Position numbers and translations under genes: made by a program | The notes under the pieces: generated by a model | What the model saw: only the letters and a program-made list of their open reading frames with translations | Database searches by the model: none | Told to the model about the DNA's origin: nothing | Shown here: positions 23,577 to 36,500 of the stretch, piece after piece | Position numbering within the stretch: the first letter of the stretch is position 1 | How the letters are laid out: every line of letters starts with the position of its first letter | Assembly (NCBI GenBank): GCA_900756035.1 | Contig: CAAEIR010000319.1 | Span: 1-43,256 of the forward strand | DNA from: an uncultured Anaerostipes sp. | GTDB taxonomy: Bacteria > Bacillota > Clostridia > Lachnospirales > Lachnospiraceae | Direction: 5' to 3' | DNA: 43,256 nt

Positions 23577-26500
23577 TTAAACATTAATCCATGCTTTTGT
23601 CTTGGCAAATGGGTATGATGGTAATGTAATAATAATTCCATCCTCGTTGTTCAATAATCTATTCCAATCAATATTAGCGCCACATGCATATAACTCTTTT
23701 ATTAATTCAAAATATATCTGTGAATTTTCTTTACTCATATCAATATTCAATACACGTGTTTCTTTTGATTGAATCTTATTATTTTTTAATTCTGAAGGTT
23801 CGAAATTAATATATATCAGATAGTCAACTTTCATATCCTCTTTTCCATTTGTTAATACACATTTCCCATTTGTTATTTTTTTCATTGAATCCATAATGAC
23901 TTTTATCTCGTCATTAATCTTTGTTTCATCGCATACTAAAGCAATCTTATTACCATTGATTCTATAAGTTATACCACTACTAATCTCACTGCATACATTC
24001 TTGTTTTCATCAATTAGAAAAGCACATCTGTGTTTATAATGATTTCTCCCCTTAGTTGAGGTATAACTAATATCCTGTGCTGAATTACCCTCAACCTTTA
24101 ATGAATTTAAAAGGTTGCCCTTTACCTTCACCAGAGTATCCGGATCTTTTGCAGACCCAGTCACAAGATACATTTTTTCTTCGCTTATTTTTCTACTTTG
24201 CAGCGGAGCATCCTTAATAATTACATGAGCATTTGTTCCACCAATTCCAAAAGAACTGATTCCTGCATATCTGCCTTCTTCACTTCTCTTCCATTCCTTA
24301 ACATCTGTCAGAACTGAGAATGGGAAATCCTTTCTCTCAAGTAAAGGATTTACTTCATTGATATGAATACTAGGCACTAACTTTTCATTTTTCATACATA
24401 GAAGCGTCTTAACTAATCCTGCACCACCTGCACATGGAAGTAAATGTCCAAAGTTGGATTTAATAGAACCAATTGGGATTTTATATCCTGTTTTCTCTTC
24501 ACCTATTTCATGGAACATATGCTGTAAAGCTGACAATTCAATTGGATCACCAATCTGTGTACCTGTTCCATGTGCCTCGATATAAGAAATCTTGTGAATG
24601 TCCACACCTGCGTCTTTATATGATTTTTCAAGGACATCGTACTGCCCCGCAGGATTTGGTGCCATTATACTAAGTGAAGCCCCATCATTGTTGAACGCTC
24701 CACCAGCAATGACTCCATAGATTCTCTTTTTATTCTTCTGAGCATGACTTAAGCCTTCTATATACACTGCAACTACACCCTCACCAAGTAATGAGCCATC
24801 AGCATGTTTATCAAACACCTTAGTGCAGTTTCCCTTTGATAAGATACCAGCTTTCTTTGCAAGCGAATGTGTATGAGAAGAAGGAAAAATATTAGCTCCT
24901 AAAACTAGCGCGCCTTCACATTCACCCGACTTTACCATTTTTTCACCCATCAACAACGATACCATAAAAGACGAACAAGCGGAGTCAAGTGCAAAAGAGA
25001 CTCCTCTACTATTCATGTACTGTGACACTCGTGTCGCAATTGTGCTTCCCAAATTTCCCACCATTGTTGTTTCAGGCATATCTTCAAAACCTTTGTTCTC
25101 TGCATACTTAAACAATAAAGGTAAATATGAATTACCACTTGTAGCAGCAAGTACTGCAATATTCTTCTCTTCATCTGTAATTACACCCTCACCACTATCA
25201 TCAAGGGCTTCGTATGCTACTTCCATCGATAAGCGCTGCTGTGGATCCATAAAATCTGCTTCTTCTTTCGAAATATTGAAGAACTCATAATCAAATTGAT
25301 CAATATCTTCAATTTCTCCAAAAATATCATCCCAATCCTGATCGCCGCACAAGTTCTTACGCTTATCACTTACCTTATGCACACAGTCAACACCATTTGT
25401 AAGCAAATTCCATAATTCATCCTGTGTTGATGCACCAGGCAATCTGAAAGCCAAGCCTGTAATAGCAACTTCTGCTTCTCTACATACATTAGTCTTGGTC
25501 TGGCTTTTTTCATTCAATTCCACAATATAGTCTGTCATCTCCTGAACGGTTGAACATTTTGCCAATATATTCTGATTGATAGTTGTACTTAACATTCTTT
25601 TTGACTTTAAGCATTCTTCTATTTTCTGAATCAGATAGTATCCCTTGACAGAATTTCCACCTAAACTCTTAAATGAAACATCATTGGAAATCTGATTATT
25701 AGGTATTTCTAAGATTTCTGCCCAACAATTTCTAATCTCATCTGTCAAAGAATCTGAAAATTCGCTCTTATAAGTCTTCTCTTTGTTATCTTTTATGTTT
25801 AATGTATGTACCTTTTCTACAATGGTGTCATATTCACCGTTTTGGAATTCCTTCTTCATTCCGTATCGGTCAACTTTCCTGCTGGCATTTCGCTTGAGTT
25901 GTGGAAGAGGTAGTACTTCATCGACTTCCAAGCCATATTCTGACATAAGAGCCTGTCTGATATTCTTCACATGTCTAATAAATTCTTCAGTATTCTCGTC
26001 ATTTAATTCGTACTCTACAATTGCTACTAATTTGTCTTCTTTCTCCTTTTCAGATGCAATAAGGGCTATTTTTCCACGCAAACCAATCTTCTCTTCCAAA
26101 AATGCCTCTAAATCAGTAATCATATAGTTAACACCTCTGACAATGAAAATGTCCTTCTCACGTCCAGTAATGTAAACCTTTCCTTCATAGATAAATCCAA
26201 TATCACCAGTGATGTACCAACCATCTTCAATAATGCCATCCAAACTATCTACTCCACAATATCCTTGGAAGACAGCTGGGCTCTTAATTCGTATACTTCC
26301 CACTTCGCCTTCCTGACGAAGTGTACCATCTTCATTAAAAATACCTATCGTAGTATTTGTTATAGGTATTCCATGTTCTACAACTGTACAACAATCATCA
26401 AAATTATACCCATCAAAAAGAACTATTTTTTGCTGTCGGCTTGTCTCTTTTCTTGAGATACGAAGCAGATTCTTGCTGGAAAAACCAAATGTTGAACAGA

Positions 26501-27503
26501 CAGTAAGCGCTGTTTCAGACATTCCATATCCTGGTCTAAATACAGTCTCCTCTTTTTTATAAACATATGAGAACTTCTTCAGCAATTCAGGATCTGGTTT
26601 TTCAGAGCCAATATATATTGCTCTTAATTCAGATAAGTCAAAACTAATATTAGGAACCTTCATCGCAAGTCCTAACAGAATCTGAACCCCTAAATTGTTC
26701 ATGCATAGTCTTGTAATTTTGTGCTCGCTTACTTTCTGCATAAATAGCAACGGGTTTCTAACAAATATCTCCGTACCCATGCTCCATGAATCACATGCCA
26801 ATACTAAAGCAAGCAGAGTGAATGTAAAAGCCCCAAAATTATGAGTATGTGGTAACCACATGAGGGGTCTTTCGTTTTCATCAGTGTCTTCATGTGCTAC
26901 GATGTTACAACTTGCACTAATCAGATTCTTATTACTGAGCAGAGTTCCTTTTTTGTTTCCTGTACTTCCTGATGAAAACTGAATATAAGCAATATCATCC
27001 GTTGAAACATCAATAATCTCTCCAATTTGATTAGAATAGAGACTCTCCATAGAATACACTTCATTGATTTTCATTACCTGCGAATAACTGTCCATCATAT
27101 TCTGATCCGTAATAACAACAGGTTCTTTTAATAATGTCCAAATATTTTTAAACCCCTTGACAGATTCAGATGCTTCATTCGAAAAATCTGGTCTTGGGAG
27201 AGTTGTAATAACAATGCCACCATAAAAACAAGCCCACATCATAATATGATAGTCTTTATTTTCAGATACATCTACAACAATGCAATCTCCCTTTTTAATT
27301 CCGTGTTTTTGTAAAGTTGCAAGAACCCCAAGTGCTTTTTCTTTCTGTTCTTTGTAACTAACCTTCTCTTCTGTACCATCCATGTTGATATATATAGTTC
27401 CATTTTCTGGTGCTTTTTCAACCGCATAATCCAACATATCTGATACTCTAGCAAAATTTTTAGAAACGTGTGCTTTCTTTCCTTCAATAATTGCTAAACT
27501 CAT
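23577..27503 (-). CDS. Acyl-AMP ligase-ACP-KS loading protein with deleted AT
   Basis: This 1308-aa protein begins with an adenylate-forming domain of the fatty-acyl-AMP-ligase type (residues 1-560: QFSSGSTGNKKG near 178, WLPHTHNFG near 217, RPGYGMSETAL near 325, TGREKDIFIVRGVN near 450). A carrier domain follows (GGNSVKGYYL near 616), then a ketosynthase (680-1095; Cys in DSACSSF near 842, EAHGTGTQIGDP, SNFGHLLPCAGG). After the KS come a KS-AT linker and a short remnant NGNKIALVCDETKIND where an AT should begin, then directly the post-AT segment LPSYPFAKTKAWIN and the stop. There is no AT core, KR or second ACP. It parallels the first half of MycA/ItuA. The start is supported by AAGGAG. Confidence 0.9.
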   Translation of the reverse strand: MSLAIIEGKKAHVSKNFARVSDMLDYAVEKAPENGTIYINMDGTEEKVSYKEQKEKALGVLATLQKHGIKKGDCIVVDVSENKDYHIMMWACFYGGIVITTLPRPDFSNEASESVKGFKNIWTLLKEPVVITDQNMMDSYSQVMKINEVYSMESLYSNQIGEIIDVSTDDIAYIQFSSGSTGNKKGTLLSNKNLISASCNIVAHEDTDENERPLMWLPHTHNFGAFTFTLLALVLACDSWSMGTEIFVRNPLLFMQKVSEHKITRLCMNNLGVQILLGLAMKVPNISFDLSELRAIYIGSEKPDPELLKKFSYVYKKEETVFRPGYGMSETALTVCSTFGFSSKNLLRISRKETSRQQKIVLFDGYNFDDCCTVVEHGIPITNTTIGIFNEDGTLRQEGEVGSIRIKSPAVFQGYCGVDSLDGIIEDGWYITGDIGFIYEGKVYITGREKDIFIVRGVNYMITDLEAFLEEKIGLRGKIALIASEKEKEDKLVAIVEYELNDENTEEFIRHVKNIRQALMSEYGLEVDEVLPLPQLKRNASRKVDRYGMKKEFQNGEYDTIVEKVHTLNIKDNKEKTYKSEFSDSLTDEIRNCWAEILEIPNNQISNDVSFKSLGGNSVKGYYLIQKIEECLKSKRMLSTTINQNILAKCSTVQEMTDYIVELNEKSQTKTNVCREAEVAITGLAFRLPGASTQDELWNLLTNGVDCVHKVSDKRKNLCGDQDWDDIFGEIEDIDQFDYEFFNISKEEADFMDPQQRLSMEVAYEALDDSGEGVITDEEKNIAVLAATSGNSYLPLLFKYAENKGFEDMPETTMVGNLGSTIATRVSQYMNSRGVSFALDSACSSFMVSLLMGEKMVKSGECEGALVLGANIFPSSHTHSLAKKAGILSKGNCTKVFDKHADGSLLGEGVVAVYIEGLSHAQKNKKRIYGVIAGGAFNNDGASLSIMAPNPAGQYDVLEKSYKDAGVDIHKISYIEAHGTGTQIGDPIELSALQHMFHEIGEEKTGYKIPIGSIKSNFGHLLPCAGGAGLVKTLLCMKNEKLVPSIHINEVNPLLERKDFPFSVLTDVKEWKRSEEGRYAGISSFGIGGTNAHVIIKDAPLQSRKISEEKMYLVTGSAKDPDTLVKVKGNLLNSLKVEGNSAQDISYTSTKGRNHYKHRCAFLIDENKNVCSEISSGITYRINGNKIALVCDETKINDEIKVIMDSMKKITNGKCVLTNGKEDMKVDYLIYINFEPSELKNNKIQSKETRVLNIDMSKENSQIYFELIKELYACGANIDWNRLLNNEDGIIITLPSYPFAKTKAWINV

Positions 27504-27539
27504 TCACATTCTCCTTTTTTCAATTTTATCTAATCAGTA

Positions 27540-30500
27540 TTACTTTTTTAATAGAAATCCTGTGTTTTTTATTGCTTCCACTACCTTCAACATATCGAAA
27601 CCATTTACACTCTCAATATGAAGATACAGTCCCTCTTCATCTAAACCGACTGCCATACTAACTATAGCAAGCATCTGCTTATCTGTGTTCTTAAATGTCT
27701 TAGAATAAATATTCCTGTCTTCGTTAGTCTGATGTCCCTGGAAATTCCAAAGAATATATTCCGGAACACCATTCTCATTCCTTTCAAGGAAAATATTATT
27801 TTTGTCCAGATCTTGCAATAGGTTGCACTCTCCGTACTCATCAAGCTGTCTTCCTGCATTTTCCTCTACAAAGCTTTGATTAAGAACTACCGGAGTAAAG
27901 TCTAAGAATTCTCCAACACAGTCATAATACTGTTTTTCCTTAACTCTTCTTCCGTCCTTCAAAATCATGATAGGAATGTCAGAAGTATCAATCAAACTCT
28001 TTAGAAATTCATAGGTTTTTTCCAATAATTGATTAACCGGATCTTCAGGAAGTTTTGCGCAAGGAAGATAAAGATCAATTTCCTTTTCTTTCCCTGCTAT
28101 TTCTTTAAAACTGCCAATACACTTTTGATTCAGCTGATACCATTTTTCAAAGTTCTCCTTCATATTGTGGTTATCACGATTTTCTTCTAAATTCTTAACT
28201 AATGAATTAGCATAATCGCTGTACTTTTGCGCTTCTTTTTCAAGCAACGCGCTCTCTAACATTACAGATAAATCATTCTTAATTACTAAAGCACTCATAC
28301 CATCAAAGCATATGTGATCAAAAGCCCAAATCAAAACATATTTTCTTTCAGATTCCTTAATACATCCAATTCTCCACATTACTTCTCCTGATGCAAATCT
28401 TTCTTTTAGGAGTTTCTGATATAAAAGATCCTTCAATTGTTCAACAGACTCTTTTTCATACAAAACTGCATCCACTACATATAAATACTGAGCCAAACGC
28501 TTTATATCCTCACTACGCTGCTTTTCATTCCATTCTTGGTTATTAATGTCAGCAATTGAATGAAGTATCTGGTGTCTTTGGATTTCTGTAATAATTATTT
28601 CCTTGACCTCATCAATGTTCTTGTTCGTAGTAAATTCCATACTCATGGCACTAGCTCTATCTTTGGTTTGTAGATGAAGCTTTTGAATCTCAGTCATTGG
28701 GAAGGAAATCTCATCCTCTTCCATCTGTATTTTTCTGCGAAGAATATCTGAACTCATGGCTGCAAATTCTGCAATTCCTTCCAATTCATTCATATCTGCT
28801 TTTCGTCTGTTTTTCTCTGCATTCTCTTCTACTGACTCAAAATTATCCAAACCAAGGAATTCTGATATAGATTTGGCTGATGTATGTGTCAGAATATCAT
28901 TAACGCTTACTTCATACCCTTCAGCTTTCAGTTTTTGTGACATTACAATGGCTTTTATTGAAGTTCCACCACTTAAGAAAAAATTATCATTTTCCTGAAT
29001 ATTATCATTCTCCAAAACTTCTCGCATTACCTCTAAAACCATTTTGCAGTTAGATGTGTTTTTTGCTGGTATTTGTTCATTTTCCATCTTCAACAATCTC
29101 TTGCGATCCACCTTCTTATTTGCATTTAAAGGTATCTCCTTCACTCTAAATATCTTAGCCGGTATCAAATACTTAGGAACAATAGCCTGTAAATAATTTC
29201 TAATGTATTCACTTGTCAAATGTTCATAATTTTCGTTCTCAACAGTATAGTAAGCTGCAATAGATTTTGCCTTTCTTTGATCTTCCGTGACAAGAATAAC
29301 TGACTCCTTTATTCCGTTTATCTTCTCAAACTGATTTTCAATCTCACTTAATTCAATTCTAAAACCATTAATCTTCACCTGAAAATCTGTTCTTCCTAAA
29401 TATACGATTTCCCCATTTTCATGAAGAATTACTCTGTCACCGGTCTTATATATCCTGTCTGTCTGACCATTTACCATAACTGTTTTAAAGCGTTCCTTCG
29501 TAAGCTCCTCATTGTTGATGTATCCATTTGCAACTCCAGTTCCACCTACCCATAGTTCTCCAATCATTCCTGGTGGTAACAATCGTTGTTGTTCATCCAT
29601 GACATATAGCTTTGTATTAGTTACTGCAAAGCCAATTGGAATGCTCATTGCATTTTCTTCCACTTCATTGATTGGGAAGGTAGTTGCAAAAACTGTTGTT
29701 TCTGTTGGTCCATATCCATTGAATAAACGACCTTTTCCTAAAACTTTTAACGCTTTCTTAACATGATTTACACTTAGTGCTTCTCCTCCTACAAATATTC
29801 TTTCAATATTTTTCAACAATGAAATATCATAATCTACCACCAAATTAAATAGTGCCGATGTAAAGAACATGCTGTTAACTTTCTGTTTGCCCAACTCTTT
29901 TGATAATTCCTCAAGATTCATTAATGTATTCTTTGGAATAATTAAGTTATATCCACCATTCAACATTGCTGTAAATATCTCAAAAATGGATGCATCAAAT
30001 GCATAATTTGCAATCTGTGGCATACATTCCCCTGGGGCTATTTGGTTAAAGTTTGGATTAACTGCAATTCTTAAAATACTTCTTCCGTTTACAGATACTC
30101 CTTTAGGATTTCCTGTTGATCCTGAAGTATATATGATATATGCCTCATCATCTATGGATAATTCTGTTCTTGCAGGAACACCATGCTTCTCCATCTTGCT
30201 CTGTTCAATAGTGTCATCATCAATTATGATTTTCTCTATATTCTCATCTATAAGATCTATACAGTTTTCCTGCATAATCACCACTTTTGCTTCACTATCC
30301 TGAAGCATATATTTGATTCGTTCTGCCGGATAATTAACGTCAACCGGAACATAGCATGCTCCGCACTTTAATGTTGCAAATATTGCTACTAATTGCGCAA
30401 AGCTTGGATTAAGTATCAATGCTACTCTATCATGTCTTTTAACATCCATTTTCTGTAATTGTAATGCAAGATTATTACATACTCTGTTGAATTCCTCATA

Positions 30501-33500
30501 TGTAAGTGTCTTTCCCTTGTGTTCCAATGCAACATACTCAGGATATTGGGCTACAACATCCTCAAATCTCTCTACAATGGATTTATTATCATCGTCAACT
30601 ATAAAACATTGCGCCAATTCATAAGCATTGAAATCTTTCTTTGTCAATGGAATTACTAGTTCACTTAATGAAATGTTTTCATCCTTCATTGCCAACTCAA
30701 GAATCTTCAAAAATCTTCTTCCAATCTGTTCGATTGTCTCCTCATAGAACAACTCTGATGCATACTCTATATGTAAACTATACTTAGCATTAGTCCGCTC
30801 TATTGTAAACATTAAATCGAACTTAGAATATACTTTTTCTGATTCATATGGTGTAAAGTTAAGTCCCTCCATACTCAGTTCTTCAGTTCCTCTAGAAACA
30901 AAATTCATCAAGACTTTAATAAGTGGTTCTGTTATTCCGGTTCTTAATCTAAATTCTTCAACAATTGCATCATACTGACAATCCTGATTGTTGAACATTT
31001 CCAAAATTCTCTGTTTCGTCTCCTGCAACTGTTCCTTGATACTTCTGTTTACATCTACTCTTGCACAAATTGGTAACGTGTTCACAAACATTCCCACCAA
31101 TTCATGTAACTGTTCATTACTTCTTCCCTCTATACCAGTCCCTATAATAAAGTTATTCTGCTGAGTATACTTCCATAATAACAGTTCCAAAGTAGTGAAC
31201 ATTACCATGTACGGAGTTACACCTTGTTCCTTAGCAAATGCATCAACTTTTTCTAATTGAGGCATCTCGAATGTCATCTTTTTGCCCTCATAGGTTCTGA
31301 CTTTAGGAATTGCATAATCATGATAAACATTAGTCTGGACTGCATTTTCATCTATCTGTCCAATCCAGTAATCCAACTGTTCTTTAACTTTTTCATCCTT
31401 CAATTCTCTATTCTGCCATGCAGCAAAATCCTTGTATTGAATGCCTAACGGTTGCAATTCTTTGCCTTGATAAAGGATATAGAAATCCCTCATCAACACC
31501 TCAATTGAGCTCTGATCTGAAATTATATGATGCATATCTAATAACAGATAATGCTTAGTATTTGATATGCTTACTATCTTCATTCTGAAGAGTGTCTCAT
31601 CTTCCAGATAGAACGGCTTCACATACTCTTCCATATACTCCCCAATTGTTTTTTCTGCATCAAAACATTCTACAAATTCAATTGGAGGTTTGACATTTTC
31701 ATGAATTATCTGAACTATTTTTTCATCTTTCACTTCAAATGATGTTCTCAAAGACTCATGCCTCTGAATCAAGAGTTCTACGGCTTTTTTAATGTTTGCT
31801 TTGTCAATCTTACCATCAACAATATAAGCAGCAGCTAAGTTATAGGCCGTACTATCTGGTTGCGTTGTTTGCAAAATATACTGTCTCTTCTGCGCAGCAG
31901 ATACTTCATAATACTGTTGCTTTGCTAACGGAACGATTACGTCATTGCATGTACAATTCTGTTGTTCATTTATACATTCAAAAATCAACTGTGATATCTC
32001 ACCAGCAGTAGACTTTTCAAAAAACTTATCCTGTGACACCTTTACACCGTAATACTTCTCAATAAGTGCTGACATTCTGATAGCAACAAGTGAGTCCCCA
32101 CCCGCATCGAAAAAATTACAATCTGGTTCTACCGCTTTTTCTCCCAAAACTGATTCCCAAATCATCTGGAACACTTCAAATACCTGTTCTTCAGTCTCGA
32201 ATGTTTTCTCAACCTTTATTTCTTCCCTCTGATTTCTCTTAATCGATACATCTGCTTTACATACTTCTTTTTCAAATACATAACCATGAATATGAATCTT
32301 CTGTCCGATATTCAATTTTTTCGCTTCAATATCAGCTCCCATCATCCACAGTTTTCCAAGCATTTCTAATAACGAACATTGTGCCTGTGTAGAATTTCTA
32401 TTTCCAATATAACTATCGTCAAAGAATGGATATGCATCTTCATTTTTATCCTTAATTACCTGACAAATACCATAGTATTCCAAAAGCTCCTGAAGTGCTG
32501 ATCTCACAACTTCGGAAACATAATCAATTTCTTCTATAGGATAAGATGCATTCTTAATTTCATTCTCTGAATACAAAATATTTTCGATAAACTCCCCATA
32601 GATATTGTCATTATTTTCTTCTATAGAGTTTGTAATGATTTTTCTAAAACGACGCACACTTTCGTGTTTTGCCTTTGCACTCATTAACATTCTTCCAAAC
32701 TCACACATCTCAGCATTATCTTCTGTGAAGAGTGTAATCTGCCGTGTCAATTCATGTGCTGTAGTTTCTTCAGGTATAGATGCTACCATTTGCTCTTTTG
32801 TTATTCCCGGACTTGCCACCAGAATGGTTCGAATTGGATGCATTTTTCTTCCTGTACTCAGTGTGTATGCCACATCAGATATATCCAGGTCTTTCTCAAA
32901 ATAATCTTCAATTACCGCCTGATAAGTATCTCTCAGAGACTGTTCAGTCTTTGCGCTAAACAGGAACAATCCTATTTCATCCTTACGATAATTCTTATCA
33001 CGCTTTGGTGCCTCTCCTAAAATTGTATGAGCATTAGTGCCACCGATTCCAAATGCACTAACTGCAACATTTGTATATCTATTATCCAGTTTTTTCTCAG
33101 TCTCCGGTATGTAGAACGGCGTACTATCTAAATAAAGATATTCATTTGGTTCTACAAAATTTACCATAGGTGGAATGACTCTTTCGTTCATTACTTTTAC
33201 CGCTTTTATAAATCCGGCAACACCAGCTGCAGCATCAAGATGACCAACATTCGCTTTTACAGAACCTAATGCACAAGATTTTGTATTATTAATGCTCCAC
33301 GCCTGGTTCAAAGCTATTAATTCAATTGGATCACCAATCTTTGTACCTGTTCCATGAGTCTCTACATATCCAATCTTCTCCGGAGATACGTTTGCTCTTT
33401 TTAATGCCTTCTCGATGACCTTCTTCTGGCCCGTAATACTCGGTGCCGAATACCCAACTTTGCCTAATCCATCATTATTAATTGCAAACCCTTCCAAAAC

Positions 33501-36500
33501 TGCATAGATATCATCCTTATCCTCGATTGCTTTTTCCAATGGTTTTAATACGACAATACCACATCCATTTCCGGCTACTGTTCCGCTTGCATCCTTTGAA
33601 AACGGTCTGCAATGTCCATCCTTTGAATAGATCATATTCTCATGCCACATGTATCCTTCTTTTCTTGGTAATGTAACTGAAACTCCTCCTGCTAATGCAA
33701 CATCTGCATCCTGATTGAGAAGACACTGTGCTGCCTGACATATTGCTACCAAGGAAGTTGAGCAAGCTGTCTGTACATTTATACTTGGTCCTGTAAGATT
33801 CAATTTATAAGAAATCTGCGTAGTCAAGAAATCCTTATCATTAGCAGTCATCTCACTGAATACATCTACGATATCGCTCTCTCCACTAAAATTAGTCATC
33901 CACATTAGATTAGAACTGCTACCGGCAAATAGTGCTATATCTCCTTGATATTCGTCAATCACAATATTAGCATCTTCAATAGCATTGTAGCAGCACTGCA
34001 ACAGCAAACGAATCTGTGGATCCATCATATTAGCATCATGCTTTGTAATCTCGAAGAACTGAGAATCAAAATACTCTACTCCATCTAAATATCCTTTTGC
34101 TTTGACATATTCGTCATTTTCAATCAACTCTTCGCTAATACCTGCTTCAAGAAGCTCTTCCCTTTGGAAATGTCTTATGCTTTCTTTACCCTGCTCAATG
34201 TTTTTCCAAAAAATATCAACATTTGAAGCTCCCGGAAATCTGCCTGCCATCCCTATAATTGCTATTTTTCCACTTGTATCAATTTGTTCAGAGCTATTGT
34301 GTTCAACTTCTCTCACTACTTTTTCTTCTTCGATTGTCTCTTGTACAGAATTTTCCTTTTTCTTTCCCAAGTGCATGTACTCTGAAAAACTTGCAACGGT
34401 TGGATACTCAAACATCACTAACATATCTACACTTTCACCCAATAGCTCAGTTATCTTGTTAGAGACAAGCATCAAACTATAAGAATTTCCACCTACTTCA
34501 AAAAAGTTGCTGTTTTCTGTAATTTTATCATTGTGAAGAACATCCTTCCAAATAGCTAAAATATCCTCACTTGTAACTGTAGTATCATTCTTTATTTTCT
34601 GCGTTAATTTTGGAATTGCCTTTTCAATTACAGTTTCCACGTTATCTCCATATTTTTCCATTATTTCTTCTATACTTGTATTTTCAAGATACTTTCTATC
34701 GGTCTTTCCATTGTGGTTCAATGGTGTAGATTTTAGTCTTACTATTCTATCTGGAATCATGTATACCGGAAGGTTCTCGGAAATATATTTTCTAATAGCA
34801 CTTTCTTTATCATTTATGTCTACATAGAATAAGAACAACTGCGCATTGCTATCGTTTTTCTTTAATACGGCAATTGCATCCTCCACCACATATCCATTAA
34901 TTACAGCATTTTCAATTTCTGTGAGTTCGATTCTGCATCCATGATGTTTCACCTGATAATCCATTCGACCGGCTAATTCAACTTCACCTGACAGGAGCAT
35001 TCGCCCCTTGTCTCCAGTTTTATATATCACGGAATCAGAAATCTCTTCACATGTCACAAAATGTTTTCTATTCTCTTCATCACAATTTAAGTATCCCTTA
35101 GAAACACCATCACCTGCGATGCATAATTCTCCAAACACACCTCTTGGTAATACGCGATTCTGTGAATCCAAAATATATAATTTTGTGTTGGCAATTGCGC
35201 TTCCTATTGTCACACTATCAGACTCTGTAAGTTCTTTTGCCGTTGACCAAATAGTGGTCTCTGTTGGACCATATAAATTATAAATCCTAGCATTAGTATT
35301 CTCTTGCAAGAACTTAAGTAGCGATACCGGATAGTTTTCTCCACCTCCTAATATACATTTAAGTGACTTTAATGCTCCTGCAAATCCCCTATTCTCAACG
35401 AAGGATTTTAATCTTGATACAGAACTTAACATATGTGTAACTTTATACTTCTGTATCTTACTCCCCGTTCTTTGGGCATCAATCTGCTCAATCTGATCAC
35501 AAATATAGATAGAACTTCCACTACATAATGGAGTCACAGATTCATATCCAAAGATATCGAATGAAGGTGATGTAATACATAGAATTCTGTCTTCAGGTTC
35601 TCCGACTAGCTTTCTTTCCTGCGTATCGTAAATGAAATTCAACAAATTCTTTCTAGATACTCTTACTCCCTTAGGACCACCTGTAGATCCTGAGGTGAAC
35701 AGAATATACGCTATCCTGTTTTCATTATGATCATCCTCTCCGATAGAAGTATCTGTCTGATTCACTTGCATATTAGTAGCACACTCATGAATATTCAGAA
35801 ATTTAATACCTTCTGGAATTCTATCCCTTACAGAATCATCTGCAAGAATGACATTAGACTCACTTTGTGTGATAATCTCTGCAATTCTCTGATCAGGATA
35901 CGTAATATCTACCGGAACATACGTTGCCTTTACACTTAAGATTGCAAACATAGCAGCAACCATAGTCTCATCACGCTTTGGAATAAGAACAACATTATCA
36001 TTCTCCTTTACTCCTGCTGACAAGAGATTCGAAGCGATGCTTTGCATCATTCTTTGAATCTTACGATAGCTATGTTCAACTCCATCACAAGTAACAATTG
36101 CTGTTTTTTCCGGTTGTTTTGCCACCCAATCCTCAAATAATCCTGAAATCGATTTTGAATAATTACGTTCTCTGTGTGTTACGGAATTTAATTTTTCTAT
36201 TTCACTCTTTTCGTTTTCAGATGTAATATTAATTTCATTAATATTTACATTTTCTAACTTCATAACTTCAGTTCCAGTAATTTGAATTATTACTTCTAAC
36301 AAAGACTCTGAGAGGATTTTAATTGTTTCCTCACTGAATAACGCAGTACAATAATCTAAGAAACCATTAATATGATGTTCATTATTTTCTATACATGTAA
36401 GCAATACTTCATTGGAAACTCTTCCTGTATCCAACTCCTGCTGTTCAAATGTAATACCTTCAATTTCAAGATCATGCAATTCTATATTATGATAATCAAA

